A DNA stretch of 64,000 bases, from positions 62,001 to 126,000 of the forward strand of contig JAZQAK010000007.1 of NCBI GenBank assembly GCA_045545175.1, read 5' to 3'. Below are positions 53,101-61,454 of this stretch, piece by piece (the stretch's first letter is position 1; every line of letters starts with the position of its first letter). The DNA comes from RGIG6165 sp045545175. Its GTDB lineage: Bacteria; Bacillota; Clostridia; Oscillospirales; Feifaniaceae. Both the position numbers and the translations under genes were made by a program. Below the pieces are notes generated by a model that did not search any database, was not told the DNA's origin, and was given only the letters and a program-made list of their open reading frames with translations.

Positions 53101-56100
53101 CCCATGAGGTAATGTTCAACCGTGTAGGGTGTCGCCGTATTCGGCACGAAGTGACCGAGCAGAACGACGTTTCTTGGAGGCATGGTAAAGTCGGTAACCA
53201 AGTTGCTTTCTGTACCTACGTACCAGCCGTGGAATTCGTAATCTTCTATGCTCACCTTAGCCGCCACGGAAACGTCCTCACCGTAGTAGTACGTACCGCC
53301 CTTGGGAAGTTCGGGAAGCGGGAGACCTTCTGTATCACCCTCATATTCGTAACTCACGGTATAGGTGTTTCTGTTGTAGTAGAGTTTGAGCACAAGACTT
53401 CCGTCACCCGTGATAACGCCCGTCTTTGTCAGTTCGCTGTCTGCATCGCTGTAAGTAAAGCCGTTTATCGTTACAGGCCTTGCAGTAACTTCTGCACCCG
53501 TTGTGCCTGCGAGCGTCTGCGTCTGATAGGGTGTTGCCTCGTAGCCCGTGTTGTCAGCGTTTGCGATATAATGCTCAACCGTGTACTTGGTGTCGGTCTT
53601 TGCCTCATAGTAGCCGTATATCGTCACGTCTGCAGTCGGCATCACGAAGGAATCGGTAACCGTGATGTCGTGTCTGTGCCAGCCTGAGAAGGTGTAGCCC
53701 GGGAGGACGTAATCGTCTGCAATTTCAACCGTCTCACCGTGGTAGTAGGAAACCGTTGCAGGAACAGGCTCTGCCTCTGTCGGCACCGTACGTTCGTACT
53801 GATAAATAACGTCGTACCTGTTTCTCTCATAGTAGAGTTTAAGCACAAGGTCGTTTCCGATAACACCCGTCTTTGTTTCCGCACTCTTTACGTCGTCATA
53901 CGTAAAGCCGTCGTACTTGAGAAGCGGTGTTGCGGTAACGGTGTGTCCCGTCGTACCCTTGAAGGTTTCGGTATCGGCAGGTGTCGAGGGATACTGACCG
54001 TCGATACCCATCAGATAATGCTCAACCGTGTAGGGTGTTGCCGTATTCGGCACGAAGTGGCCGAGTAAAACAACGTCTCTTGCAGGCATTGCAAATTCGT
54101 TAACGAGGTTGCTTTCAGTACCTATATACCAGCCGTGGAATTCGTAATCCTTTATGCTCACCTCATCTGCCACGTCTACTAGCTGTTCGTAGTAGTACGT
54201 ACCGCCCGTCGGAAGTGTGGGGAGTGTGAGACCTTCTGTATCACCCTCGTAATCGTAGGAAACGTTATACTTGTTTCTCGTATAGTAGAGTTTGAGAACA
54301 AGCTGACCGTCACCCGTGATAACGCCCGTCTTTGTCAGTTCACTGTCTGCATCGTTGTAAGTAAAGCCTGTTATCGTTATAGGCTGTGCCGTAACCGTTT
54401 CACCCGTTGCACCCGTGTGGTTATTGGTCTGATAGGGTTTCGCCTCGTAGCCTGTGTTGTCAGCGTTTGCAATGTAGTGTTCAACCGTATACTTGGTATC
54501 GGTTCTGGGTGTAAATCTTCCGTAGAGTGTAACCTCTCTCATCGGCATCACGAACTGACCGCCGACAATGTCGATTTCACCTTCTGTTGCGTGGTGATGC
54601 CAGGTTTCAAAGTCGTAACCCTCGACAACTACGGGTGTGGTGTCCACCGTCACGGTCGCACCGTAATAGTAGTCTGCCGTTGCAGGCACCGCAGGTGCAT
54701 TTGACGGGATGTCACCCTCATACTTGTAAACAACGTTATACTTGTTTCTCGAATAGTAGAGTTTGAGCACAAGGTCGTTTCCGATAACGCCCGTCTTTGT
54801 CGGCTCACTCTTTACGTCGTCATACGTAAAGCCGTCGTACTTGAGAAGCGGTGTTGCGGTAACCGTGTGTCCCGTCGTACCCCTGAAGATTTCGGTATCT
54901 GCAGGTATCGAGGGGTACTGACCGTCAAGACCCATCAGGTAATGCTCAACCGTGTAGGGTGTCGCTTCCCCCGGCACGAAGTGACCGAGTATAACAACGT
55001 CTCTTGCCGGCATGGTAAAGTCGGTAACGATATTGCTTTCCGTTCCGATGTACCAGCCGTGGAATTCGTAATCCTCTATGCTCACCTTACCTGCCACGGT
55101 AACCGTCTGTTCGTAGTAGTACGTACCGCCCGTCGGAAGTGCGGGAAGTGTGAGACCTTCTGTGTCACCCTCGTAAGCATAGGAAACGTTATACTTGTTT
55201 CTGTTGTAGTAGAGTCTGAGAACAAGCTGACCGTCAGCAGTTATAACGCCCGTCTTTGTCGCTGCACTGTAAGCATCGTCGTAGGTAAAGCCTGTAATCG
55301 TTATAGGCTGTGCCGTAACCGTTGCACCCGTTGTACCCGTGTGGTCATTGGTCTGATACGGTTGTGTCTGATAGCCCGTGTTGTCAGCATTTGCGATATA
55401 GTGTTCCACCTTGTACGGAATATCCGTTCTTGCCGTAAATCTTCCGTAGAGTGTCACGTCTCTCGTCGGCATCACGAACTGACCGCCGACAATGTCGATT
55501 TCACCCTCTGTTGCGTGGTGATGCCACGTCACGAAGTCGTAGCCGTCAACCGAAACGTGTGTGGTGTCAACCGTCACGGTCGCACCGTGGTAGTAGGATA
55601 CCGTCGCAGGCACAATCGGTGCATTTGTCGGAATATCGCCCTCATATTCGTATGTAACGGCAAACTTTTCTCTCTCATAGAAGAGTTTAAGCTTCATTAA
55701 GCCGTCACCCGTTATAACGTCACTTGCCGTCGATTTAATCGGATCGTAGTTATACAGTTCTTCATATTCGGGAAGCGGTGTCGCCGTTGCGGTATGCTCC
55801 GTCGTACCTTTAAGTTCTTCCGTCTTGGCAGGATTCGACGGATAATCACCGTTTTCATCCATCAGATAATGCTCAACCGTGTATTTCGTACCCGAACTCG
55901 GCACGAAGTGGCCGATAAACTCAACGTCGTATGCAGGCATCGTAAATGTACCGCCCGTCACGGCAAGACCTGTCTGTCTGGGGATCCAACCCGAGAAGGT
56001 GTAACCCGGAACGGAAACGGGGTCAGCCACGGTAACCGTATCGCCGTAGGTTTCTGTGTGTTTACCGGGCAGTTTTGCATCTGCACCTGCAGGAATTTCA

Positions 56101-57938
56101 CCCGAGTAAGTGTATGAAACCTCATACTGCTGTGCAGTAAAGTTACCCGAAATCACAACGTCAGCATCGGGCATATTAAACGTACCCGTCTTGTCCCAGC
56201 CCGAGAAGGTGTGTCCCTCTTTGGTAGGCTCGGCATCAACCGTCACCGAAGCACCGGGGAAGCGGTAGAATGACTTGGTTTGGGCGCCGTCAACCTTGTA
56301 GGTGACCTTTTTTGCCTCAACTATGGGAGGCTCTGCCGTGTCAACCGTGTCACCGTCGCTGTTTACGACGAGTGCTGCACCAAGGTTTGTGGGCATTTTG
56401 CCGTCTGTAAGACCTGCCGCGTCAATATCGGCATAGTCGGGTGCTATCTTAACGTCAATAATAAGCTTTCTTCCGTAGAAGTCACCGTTATCGCCTCTGC
56501 CGTCTGCAGAAATGTGGTTTGCGTCAAAATCAAAGCCCGAAACCGAAAGCGTCTGTCCGCTTACGGAAGCGGTAACGCCCGTTGCCGCATAGGGTGTGCC
56601 CCAGCCGCTTGCCGTTCTGTCCGCAACCGTGAGTGTTACGCTGTCTGCCCCGTTCGGAATAGTGAAATATTCGGAAATCGTGTCAATAACTCTCGCCTCA
56701 GTGCCGAGTTCTATGGTCGGGAAGTTAATCTGACTTAAAATTTCATCAAATATGTCAGAAAGGTTCTTATCGTCGGTCGCCGTCATATAGTAACCGCCGT
56801 TAACGTCACCCGTACCTGCCGTTATCGTATCGCCCGAAGCCGAAGCCGACGGGAAGTTGTTTGACATATAATGCATGAATGCATTGTAGTCGTCACCAAT
56901 CTGTGAACTGTCGGCAGAATTCTTTCCTCCGATAGTGTAAATCACAACGCCCGTGTCCTTAAGGTTCTTCGCATGATTTACTGCAGAGGCTGCAACCGAA
57001 TCACTGTAACCGTTTGAATGGTTGGGTTCACCGTCTGTAAAGAGGATTAAAACCTCGTTTCTGCCCTCGGCATCCGTCCTCTTACCGAACTGTGAAATGG
57101 CAAGTTGCATACCGTAGTCAACCGACGTTGCACCACCCGCCTGAAGAGCGCCGAGTGCATTTGTAAGTGCGGTCTTTCCCGTATCGTCAACAACCGTAAA
57201 GTCGGAAACAACCTGCGTATAGTTGTAGTCGTTGTCGTCTCTGTTGTTGCCAATTACCGCCTGAGTGTAATCGTCTGTCCCATCCGAGCCGTCGTAATAC
57301 GAGTTGCTGGCAAACTTTATAATTGAAATTCTGTGCTTTAAAGCAGGGTCTGTGATAGACTCGTTCTTCAAAGCAGTGTGTGCAATAAAGTCACTCGCCC
57401 CGTCGTAGAGCACTTCCATATGCGACTTGTAGTCCTCCCTATAGAACTGCACCACGGCGTAACTGTTTTGTCTGTTCGTTGGCGTGCCGTCTTCAAGAAT
57501 CGGATAGTAGTTCACGCCATTCGCACTGTAATATTCGAAGCCGTTGTCGTCGCGTGTACGGTTTGAAACGGGGACGTACTCTTCACCGTTCTTAATATAA
57601 TACTGTGTACTGCTGTTAAAGCCGTATCCCGTATTAAAGAAGCCGTACCAGTATCGTGAGCCCTTGACCTCCACAAATTCGGTCACGTTACTGTCATCAT
57701 CCATCGAGCCCGACATATCGAGCAGAAGAATAATGTCGGTCGGCGTGGTGGTCGAGGTGTTTCTCACCTGCCCCGTCGTATACGCCTCCATATGTATATT
57801 GACCGAGTTATCTGAATTTACCGTTGCCGTCTTGGTAAATTCGATACCGTCGTCAACCGTGTCGGCAAACACGAGCATATTGAACGTCATGCATAGTGCA
57901 AGTGCAATTGCCGCCACTCTCTTCCAAGTTTTTTTCAT
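50127..57938 (-). CDS. Giant vWA / VEHY-repeat / SLH surface protein
   Basis: A 2603-residue exported protein. A signal peptide (1-25, cut near FADTV) is followed by a vWA domain with MIDAS DMSGS at 74-78 and LFTDGEPN. A beta-rich domain follows (about 410-560), then about ten MucBP-like modules with Y-x-V-E-H-Y that alternate with GW-type modules ending FxMPxRxVxLxGxF. Two Listeria-Bacteroides-type repeats (FTGWKAEN, FDGWHLDEG) and three SLH domains (about 2370-2560) attach it to the wall. It is probably an adhesin. AAGGAAGG precedes the ATG. Confidence 0.88.
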   Translation of the reverse strand: MKKTWKRVAAIALALCMTFNMLVFADTVDDGIEFTKTATVNSDNSVNIHMEAYTTGQVRNTSTTTPTDIILLLDMSGSMDDDSNVTEFVEVKGSRYWYGFFNTGYGFNSSTQYYIKNGEEYVPVSNRTRDDNGFEYYSANGVNYYPILEDGTPTNRQNSYAVVQFYREDYKSHMEVLYDGASDFIAHTALKNESITDPALKHRISIIKFASNSYYDGSDGTDDYTQAVIGNNRDDNDYNYTQVVSDFTVVDDTGKTALTNALGALQAGGATSVDYGMQLAISQFGKRTDAEGRNEVLILFTDGEPNHSNGYSDSVAASAVNHAKNLKDTGVVIYTIGGKNSADSSQIGDDYNAFMHYMSNNFPSASASGDTITAGTGDVNGGYYMTATDDKNLSDIFDEILSQINFPTIELGTEARVIDTISEYFTIPNGADSVTLTVADRTASGWGTPYAATGVTASVSGQTLSVSGFDFDANHISADGRGDNGDFYGRKLIIDVKIAPDYADIDAAGLTDGKMPTNLGAALVVNSDGDTVDTAEPPIVEAKKVTYKVDGAQTKSFYRFPGASVTVDAEPTKEGHTFSGWDKTGTFNMPDADVVISGNFTAQQYEVSYTYSGEIPAGADAKLPGKHTETYGDTVTVADPVSVPGYTFSGWIPRQTGLAVTGGTFTMPAYDVEFIGHFVPSSGTKYTVEHYLMDENGDYPSNPAKTEELKGTTEHTATATPLPEYEELYNYDPIKSTASDVITGDGLMKLKLFYEREKFAVTYEYEGDIPTNAPIVPATVSYYHGATVTVDTTHVSVDGYDFVTWHHHATEGEIDIVGGQFVMPTRDVTLYGRFTARTDIPYKVEHYIANADNTGYQTQPYQTNDHTGTTGATVTAQPITITGFTYDDAYSAATKTGVITADGQLVLRLYYNRNKYNVSYAYEGDTEGLTLPALPTGGTYYYEQTVTVAGKVSIEDYEFHGWYIGTESNIVTDFTMPARDVVILGHFVPGEATPYTVEHYLMGLDGQYPSIPADTEIFRGTTGHTVTATPLLKYDGFTYDDVKSEPTKTGVIGNDLVLKLYYSRNKYNVVYKYEGDIPSNAPAVPATADYYYGATVTVDTTPVVVEGYDFETWHHHATEGEIDIVGGQFVMPMREVTLYGRFTPRTDTKYTVEHYIANADNTGYEAKPYQTNNHTGATGETVTAQPITITGFTYNDADSELTKTGVITGDGQLVLKLYYTRNKYNVSYDYEGDTEGLTLPTLPTGGTYYYEQLVDVADEVSIKDYEFHGWYIGTESNLVNEFAMPARDVVLLGHFVPNTATPYTVEHYLMGIDGQYPSTPADTETFKGTTGHTVTATPLLKYDGFTYDDVKSAETKTGVIGNDLVLKLYYERNRYDVIYQYERTVPTEAEPVPATVSYYHGETVEIADDYVLPGYTFSGWHRHDITVTDSFVMPTADVTIYGYYEAKTDTKYTVEHYIANADNTGYEATPYQTQTLAGTTGAEVTARPVTINGFTYSDADSELTKTGVITGDGSLVLKLYYNRNTYTVSYEYEGDTEGLPLPELPKGGTYYYGEDVSVAAKVSIEDYEFHGWYVGTESNLVTDFTMPPRNVVLLGHFVPNTATPYTVEHYLMGTDGKYPSTPADTETFKGTTGHTVTATPLLKYEGFTYDDVKSAETKTGVIGNDLVLKLYYAREKYEVVYEYERTVPTEAEPVPAMVSYYYGETVELAEDYVLPGYTFSGWHRHDITVTDSFVMPAEKVTIYGYYQPKTDTKYTVEHYITELDNVTYQSKPYSTQTLEGTTGAKVTATPITINGFTYSDADSALTKTGVITGDGNLVLKLYYKRNEYNVSYAYEGDTTGLTLPTLPTGGTYLYGQTVTVEPTVTLQGYVFIGWYFGDVNSPATGTFTMPARNVILVGHFEPSENTGYKVSHWLQGLDGQYHRDGQPEYRTGKTGTPVSAVSKVYDGFKFDPDHVDTLTSDNIKADGSLELKLFYNRLSYDVQYVLDGAQPHGVTVTVPKDYNTTELYDTSVSVKPDLSQTGYTFSGWTTEDVQVSGGKFDMPAKTVTFKGSFTANTNTAYRVEYYQQKLNAEGTEPINEYELAEYSDLTATSGQLVTAEVKHFDGFTAKADNVISAFVAGDGSTVIKIYYDRILYNVEYRYYGEAPSCASALPATKTGVPFGAKLRVEPDAVCTDGNHVFDGWKSPHVTPVNGEYTIPSLPNNARTVVFYGMFEDLHEVIYDLNGGVGADGVDYSTVKYEHGTVVTIKDAPTKSRHTFTGWKAENVDYQPGDDHTVTADITFVAQWKYNGGGGGVTPVTRYTLTYESNGGTKYSNELYAEGTVVKLTKVPMKEGFVFDGWHLDEGLTQYVTEVKMDKDITVYAHWVEDNGGAGNGSPTPSVLNGDDHFAYIVGYEDGTLRPENNITRAEVTTIFFRLLKDDVRKTNLTSNNSYTDIPADAWYNTSISTMSAMGIVGGKSAGKFAPGAFITRAEFAVICARFDDSDFEIVDHFNDVAGHWAEAEIHEAAAHGWIRGYEDGSFRPDALITRAEAVTMINRVLNRIPETKADLLSNMIIWPDNNEDDWFYLAMCEATNSHNFDMKNHVYEKWTSLRENPDWAQYH

Positions 57939-57953
57939 AAGATCCTTCCTTTC

Positions 57954-58637
57954 TTATCCAATCCTTTGCATAAATCTCGCATAAACCTTCTTTGCCACGT
58001 CGGGCAAATTGGTTGCAAGAACCCTTTTTATCGTTTTATTTCTTTCATTCTCGGGTATTTTGTAGACGAGCATAAGCGCTTCAAGTATCTTTGACACCTT
58101 GTCCTCAAGCGTAATCTCGTCGTTGCATTTCATTATAAAGGATGAATTTTCAAGCCCGATAGCAAGATTTTCGTGTACCGCGAAATCTGAAAGCGACCAT
58201 TCGGGCAGCCAGTCGCCGAGTAAAGCGTGATTTTTCTTTGCTCCCCACGCCCTTATAAAATCGAGCGTTCCCTGATGATTATAAGACGAACGGTAAACGT
58301 CGTTTACCTTGTCGTACTGCTCACACAAGGCTATCTGGATAGAAATCTCCATCGCATAGGCAAAAAGTTTATCCTCCGTTTCGCCGAGTATGGCGTCGAT
58401 TATCTCGGAGTGATAGTCCATAATCTCCTGCATGAGCAGATAGAGCATTTCCTCCTTCGTGTGAAAGTGATAACAGAGCGTTCCCTGACGTATACCCGTG
58501 TCGTCACTTATCATTTTGAGCGTCGTCTCGGTAAAACCGTTTTTAAGAAACAGTTTTATCGCCGAGCGTATAATCGTTTTTTCGGTTTCCGATAAGGGAG
58601 CAAGCATTCTGCTACGTCCAACTATGCTCTCTATCAA
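57954..58637 (-). CDS. TetR-family transcriptional regulator
   Basis: A 227-residue regulator with the N-terminal HTH (LKMISDDTGIRQGTLCYHF, about 41-59) and a helical ligand domain. I chose TTG 58637 since AAGGGGTGA lies 5 nt before it, and the internal ATG 10 codons later has no such site. It is 15 nt upstream of the giant surface-protein gene on the same strand, so it probably controls that gene and itself. Confidence 0.88.
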   Translation of the reverse strand: MIESIVGRSRMLAPLSETEKTIIRSAIKLFLKNGFTETTLKMISDDTGIRQGTLCYHFHTKEEMLYLLMQEIMDYHSEIIDAILGETEDKLFAYAMEISIQIALCEQYDKVNDVYRSSYNHQGTLDFIRAWGAKKNHALLGDWLPEWSLSDFAVHENLAIGLENSSFIMKCNDEITLEDKVSKILEALMLVYKIPENERNKTIKRVLATNLPDVAKKVYARFMQRIG

Positions 58638-58893
58638 ATAATTTCACCCCTTCTTTCCTTAATATAATAATTGTATAAATTCCTTACCAATGCCTCCCTT
58701 GAGGTAGCAACCACCCCAACGCCTCCCTTGCCTAAAGGGAGGGGGACCGCTTGCGGTGGAGGGATTGCTCGTCCTCACAAATGTAAAATGTAAAATTGAA
58801 AGTTGAAAATTAAGGAAAGAAACTTCCCCGAAGTTTCAATTTAAATCACTTTCCATTTTCCATTCTCAATTCCCCAAAGCCTTCCCCTTGAGG

Positions 58894-58971
58894 TAGCGAA
58901 GCGGCGGTTTGGTAGTGAATGACATTCCGGTGGATTGTCAGAGCCAAACCGTGACCGAGCCGCAGCGAGAC
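58894..58971 (+). mobile_element. 78-bp miniature element E, copy 1
   Basis: Starts TAGCGAAGCGGCGGTTTGG and ends CCAAACCGTGACCGAGCCGC-AGCGAGAC, an imperfect inverted repeat. It interrupts a family B unit. It is identical to the copies at 59362-59439 and 61509-61586. Confidence 0.8.
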
Positions 58972-59043
58972 AGGGGGACCGCTTGCGGTGGATGAGGTGT
59001 CAATCCAATCGAAATTCCGTCAAGGAATTACCACCACAATATT

Positions 59044-59160
59044 TGACCGCAAGGTCAGATACTTCACTGCAAAGCAACTTCACTTGCCGTAGGCAAACTT
59101 CACTGCGAAGCAACTTCACTTATCTTAACCTTTAGGTTACATTTAGGGTACACCCTAATC
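59044..59160 (+). repeat. Hairpin array H6 (spacer ACTTCAC)
   Basis: GACC-GCAA-GGTC, TGC-AAA-GCA, TTGCC-GTA-GGCAA, TGC-GAA-GCA and TAACC-TTTA-GGTTA with ACTTCAC between them, then TAGGGT-ACA-CCCTA. Confidence 0.75.
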
Positions 59161-59361
59161 GTACACTAATAACACCCAAAAGTCAACCACTTTCCCCCAA
59201 AAACCGTCCTCCCCAAAGCCTCCCTTGTGCAAAGGGAGGTGTCACGAAGTGACGGAGGGATTGTTCGTCCTCACAAACTTCGCATCATTCGTCAGCAAAT
59301 ATATTTGCTGACTTAATCGCTTCGTTGCTCGTCCTCTTTCCCACCACAACGCACTTCGTTC

Positions 59362-59439
59362 GTCTCGCTGCGGCTCGGTCACGGTTTGGCTCTGACAATC
59401 CACCGGAATGTCATTCACTACCAAACCGCCGCTTCGCTA
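59362..59439 (-). mobile_element. 78-bp miniature element E, copy 2
   Basis: Exact reverse complement of copy 1. It interrupts a family C unit between CACTTCGTTC and CTTGTGTCGGG, which are adjacent (with TGC between) in intact units such as the one at 20402-20521. Confidence 0.8.
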
Positions 59440-59667
59440 CCTTGTGTCGGGAACCCTGTTTTTTCATCCCTTAATTCCGAATTGCGTCGTCACAAAGTAC
59501 GCTTTGCTTCATTTTGCTATTCGCAAAATTTCGCCTGCTCCCTTGCTCCTCCTTTTCCCAACACAACGCACTTCGTTCTGCCTCGTGTCGGGAGCCCTAT
59601 TCTACGAATTCCGAATTTAATTGAAATGCCCCCGCATTTCAATTATAATATTGTCGAGGTGAAAAAA

Positions 59668-60387
59668 ATGTCACATCAATTTTCAAGAACAGAACTTCTG
59701 CTCGGTGATATAAAAAAACTTAAAAACCGTCGTGTAGCCGTATTCGGCATAGGCGGTGTCGGCGGCCATGCGGTCGAGGCACTGGTGCGGTGCGGTGTCG
59801 GCGAAATCGATATTATCGACAATGACACGGTCTCGCTGACCAACTTAAACCGACAGATATTTGCCCTTCACAGCACGCTGGGCAGACCAAAGGTTGAGGT
59901 TGCAAAAGAAAGGCTCATCGATATAAATCCCGACGTAAAAATCAATTCCCACAATCTGTTTTTCACGCCCGACACGGAATTTGATTTTTCGCAGTTTGAC
60001 TACGTGATAGATGCAATCGACACGGTTACCTCAAAAATCGCCCTTGTCGAATTGTGTCAAAAAGCAGGCGTGCCAATAATCAGTTCAATGGGCACGGGCA
60101 ATAAACTCGACCCGACTAAATTTGAGGTGACCGACATTTACAAAACGTCCGTCTGCCCCCTCGCCCGTGTAATGCGGTACGAACTTAAAAAAAGAGGCGT
60201 AAAACGCCTCAAGGTAGTCTATTCAAAGGAAGAGCCGATAAAGCCGTCCGAGAGTGATGAAGACAAAGGTGTAAGGCGTTCAATCCCGGGTAGTGTCTCC
60301 TTCGTCCCGTCAACCGCAGGCCTCATCCTCGCCGGCGAAGTGATAAAAGGTTTAATTCGGAATTCGGAATGCGTAATTCGTAATTAA
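59668..60387 (+). CDS. tcdA: tRNA threonylcarbamoyladenosine dehydratase
   Basis: E1-like (HesA/MoeB/ThiF) enzyme that cyclises t6A37 of tRNAs to ct6A using ATP. Nucleotide-binding FGIGGVGGHAVEAL and DNDTVSLTNLNRQIF are clear, with DAIDTVTSKIALV following. The start ATG 59668 has GAGGTGA upstream and matches the family start (MSHQFSRTELLLG). The length is 239 residues, of which the last nine (R-N-S-E-C-V-I-R-N) come from a heptamer tract. It has no co-transcribed neighbour. Confidence 0.93.
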   Translation: MSHQFSRTELLLGDIKKLKNRRVAVFGIGGVGGHAVEALVRCGVGEIDIIDNDTVSLTNLNRQIFALHSTLGRPKVEVAKERLIDINPDVKINSHNLFFTPDTEFDFSQFDYVIDAIDTVTSKIALVELCQKAGVPIISSMGTGNKLDPTKFEVTDIYKTSVCPLARVMRYELKKRGVKRLKVVYSKEEPIKPSESDEDKGVRRSIPGSVSFVPSTAGLILAGEVIKGLIRNSECVIRN

Positions 60388-60710
60388 TGTAAAATGTAAA
60401 ATTGAAAGTTGATAATTAAGTAAAAAACTTCTCCGAAGTTTCAATTTAAATCACTTTCCATTTTCCTTTCTCTATCGCCACCCCCAATGCCTCCCTTGTG
60501 TAAAGGGAGGTGGCATTTTCGCAGAAAATGACGGAGGGATTGTTCATCCAATTGAAATTTCGCACACGAAATTTCTTCCGTACCTCTTCACTATTCACTC
60601 TTCACTAATCACTCAATTTGTAGGGGACGGCGTCCCCGACGTCCCGAAAATCCCAATCGTGTTCATTATTTATTGTAGGGCAGGGGCTTGCTCCTGCCGT
60701 TAAATAACAA
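60388..60710. repeat. Repeat block F, B, G between tcdA and tRNA-Thr
   Basis: F unit 60388-60475, B variant with CATTTTCGCAGAAAATG replacing the usual GTCACGAAGTGAC (60490-60540), GAAATTTCG..CGAAATTTC hairpin (60553-60578), and G units around 60620 and 60675. No gene is seen. Confidence 0.7.
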
Positions 60711-60715
60711 AAAAA

Positions 60716-60736
60716 GAGATACCGAAATGGTATCTC
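60716..60736 (-). terminator. Terminator of tRNA-Thr
   Basis: GAGATACC-5 nt-GGTATCTC with T tract on the minus strand. The same stem recurs at 61108-61135 and 61428-61454. Confidence 0.85.
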
Positions 60737-60744
60737 TTTTTCTA

Positions 60745-60820
60745 TGGAGCTAGTGATCCGGCTCGAACGGACGACCTGCGCATTACGAATGCGCTGCACT
60801 ACCGACTGTGCTACACTAGC
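60745..60820 (-). tRNA. tRNA-Thr(CGT)
   Basis: 76 nt with encoded CCA. Acceptor GCTAGTG/CACTAGC, D stem GCAC/GTGC and anticodon stem GCGCA/TGCGC all pair fully; the anticodon loop TTCGTAA gives CGT (Thr). Confidence 0.95.
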
Positions 60821-60839
60821 AGATTTATCTTACTCAAAG

Positions 60840-60868
60840 AGTATAGCACAAAAAAAATTATTAGTCAA
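60840..60868 (-). promoter_or_regulatory. Promoter of tRNA-Thr
   Basis: TTGACT (60863-60868), 17-nt spacer, TATACT (60840-60845) on the minus strand. Confidence 0.75.
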
Positions 60869-60882
60869 CTAAAAAATTTTTC

Positions 60883-60911
60883 TTGACATTTGTTTTTTTA
60901 TAGTGTAGAAT
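60883..60911 (+). promoter_or_regulatory. Promoter of tRNA-Met/tRNA-Glu
   Basis: TTGACA (60883-60888), 17-nt spacer, TAGAAT (60906-60911). A GCGCTA-GGGAA-TAGCGC hairpin (60919-60935) follows, before tRNA-Met. Confidence 0.8.
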
Positions 60912-60944
60912 AATTCTTGCGCTAGGGAATAGCGCATCTAATGT

Positions 60945-61021
60945 GGCGGCGTAGCTCAGTTGGCTAGAGCAATCGGTTCATACCCGATCGGTCACCGGTT
61001 CAAGTCCTGTCGCAGCTACCA
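60945..61021 (+). tRNA. tRNA-Met(CAT), with two stem mismatches
   Basis: 77 nt with encoded CCA; anticodon loop TTCATAC. The D and anticodon stems pair fully. The acceptor GGCGGCG/CGCAGCT has a G.A mismatch at the fourth pair, and the T stem ACCGG/CCTGT has a C.T mismatch at its centre. Elongator Met is most likely; an Ile(CAT) tRNA cannot be excluded. Confidence 0.85.
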
Positions 61022-61024
61022 TAA

Positions 61025-61099
61025 GGCCCGTTGGTCAAGCGGTTAAGACACGCCCCTTTCACGGCTGTAACATGGGTTCGATTCCCGTACGGGTCACCA
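61025..61099 (+). tRNA. tRNA-Glu(TTC), with one anticodon-stem mismatch
   Basis: 75 nt with encoded CCA; anticodon loop CTTTCAC gives TTC (Glu). The acceptor GGCCCGT/ACGGGTC pairs with one G.T. The anticodon stem CGCCC/GGCTG has a C.C mismatch at its middle pair and a G.T next to it. Confidence 0.88.
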
Positions 61100-61107
61100 A
61101 CAAAAAA

Positions 61108-61135
61108 GAGATACCATTTCGGTATCTCTTTTTTT
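61108..61135 (+). terminator. Terminator of tRNA-Met/tRNA-Glu
   Basis: GAGATACC-ATTTC-GGTATCTC followed by seven T. Confidence 0.9.
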
Positions 61136-61454
61136 GTTATTGGTAACCCATACGGGACTGAGAACCTTTTTGCGAAGCAAATGCGTTCGTCGAAGCAGTC
61201 GCAAAACTGCGATAAGTTTTGCTCTAAAGGGCTCCCAACATAAGGCAGAACGAAGTGCGTTGTGTTGGGATAGAGGACGAGCAAGGGAGCAGGTGGAGTT
61301 TTGCGGTCAGCAAAATGGAACTAAGCGAACTTTGCGAGGACGTAGTCTCGAGCACCGAATGTTTTTCGCAACCGTTCGGAACGGTCGAAAAACAGAGAGG
61401 CGCAGAGTTTCCCATACAAATATTAAAGAGATACCTTTTGGTATCTCTTTTTTT
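61136..61454. repeat. Inverted tRNA-Glu tail, inverted C unit and third GAGATACC terminator
   Basis: GGTAACCCATACGGGA (61141-61156) is a near-exact inverted copy of the tRNA-Glu 3' end. An inverted family C unit lies about 61210-61345. At 61428-61454 the GAGATACC-TTTT-GGTATCTC stem with T tract recurs with no RNA gene before it, suggesting a lost tRNA or a duplicated terminator. Confidence 0.65.

Larger units (their letters stand above)
58638..59667. repeat. Repeat block upstream of tetR and tcdA (B, F, E, H6, C, A)
   Basis: B variants 58690-58770, F unit 58784-58870, a B unit split by element E (58876-59005), a family A hairpin (59010-59032), hairpin array H6 (59044-59160), B unit 59214-59268, C unit 59269-59460 split by an inverted E copy, C unit 59480-59605 and a small A unit. 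No coding sequence is seen apart from the tcdA start. Confidence 0.75.

Noticed and set aside
52665..53687. Long open frame on the plus strand inside the giant surface-protein gene
   Set aside because: It mirrors the repeat modules of the real gene, lacks a ribosome binding site and recurs as shorter copies at each module.
59386..59667. N-terminal extension of TcdA upstream of 59668
   Set aside because: The upstream in-frame region is repeat sequence (families E, C and A), while GAGGTGA and the usual family start are at 59668.
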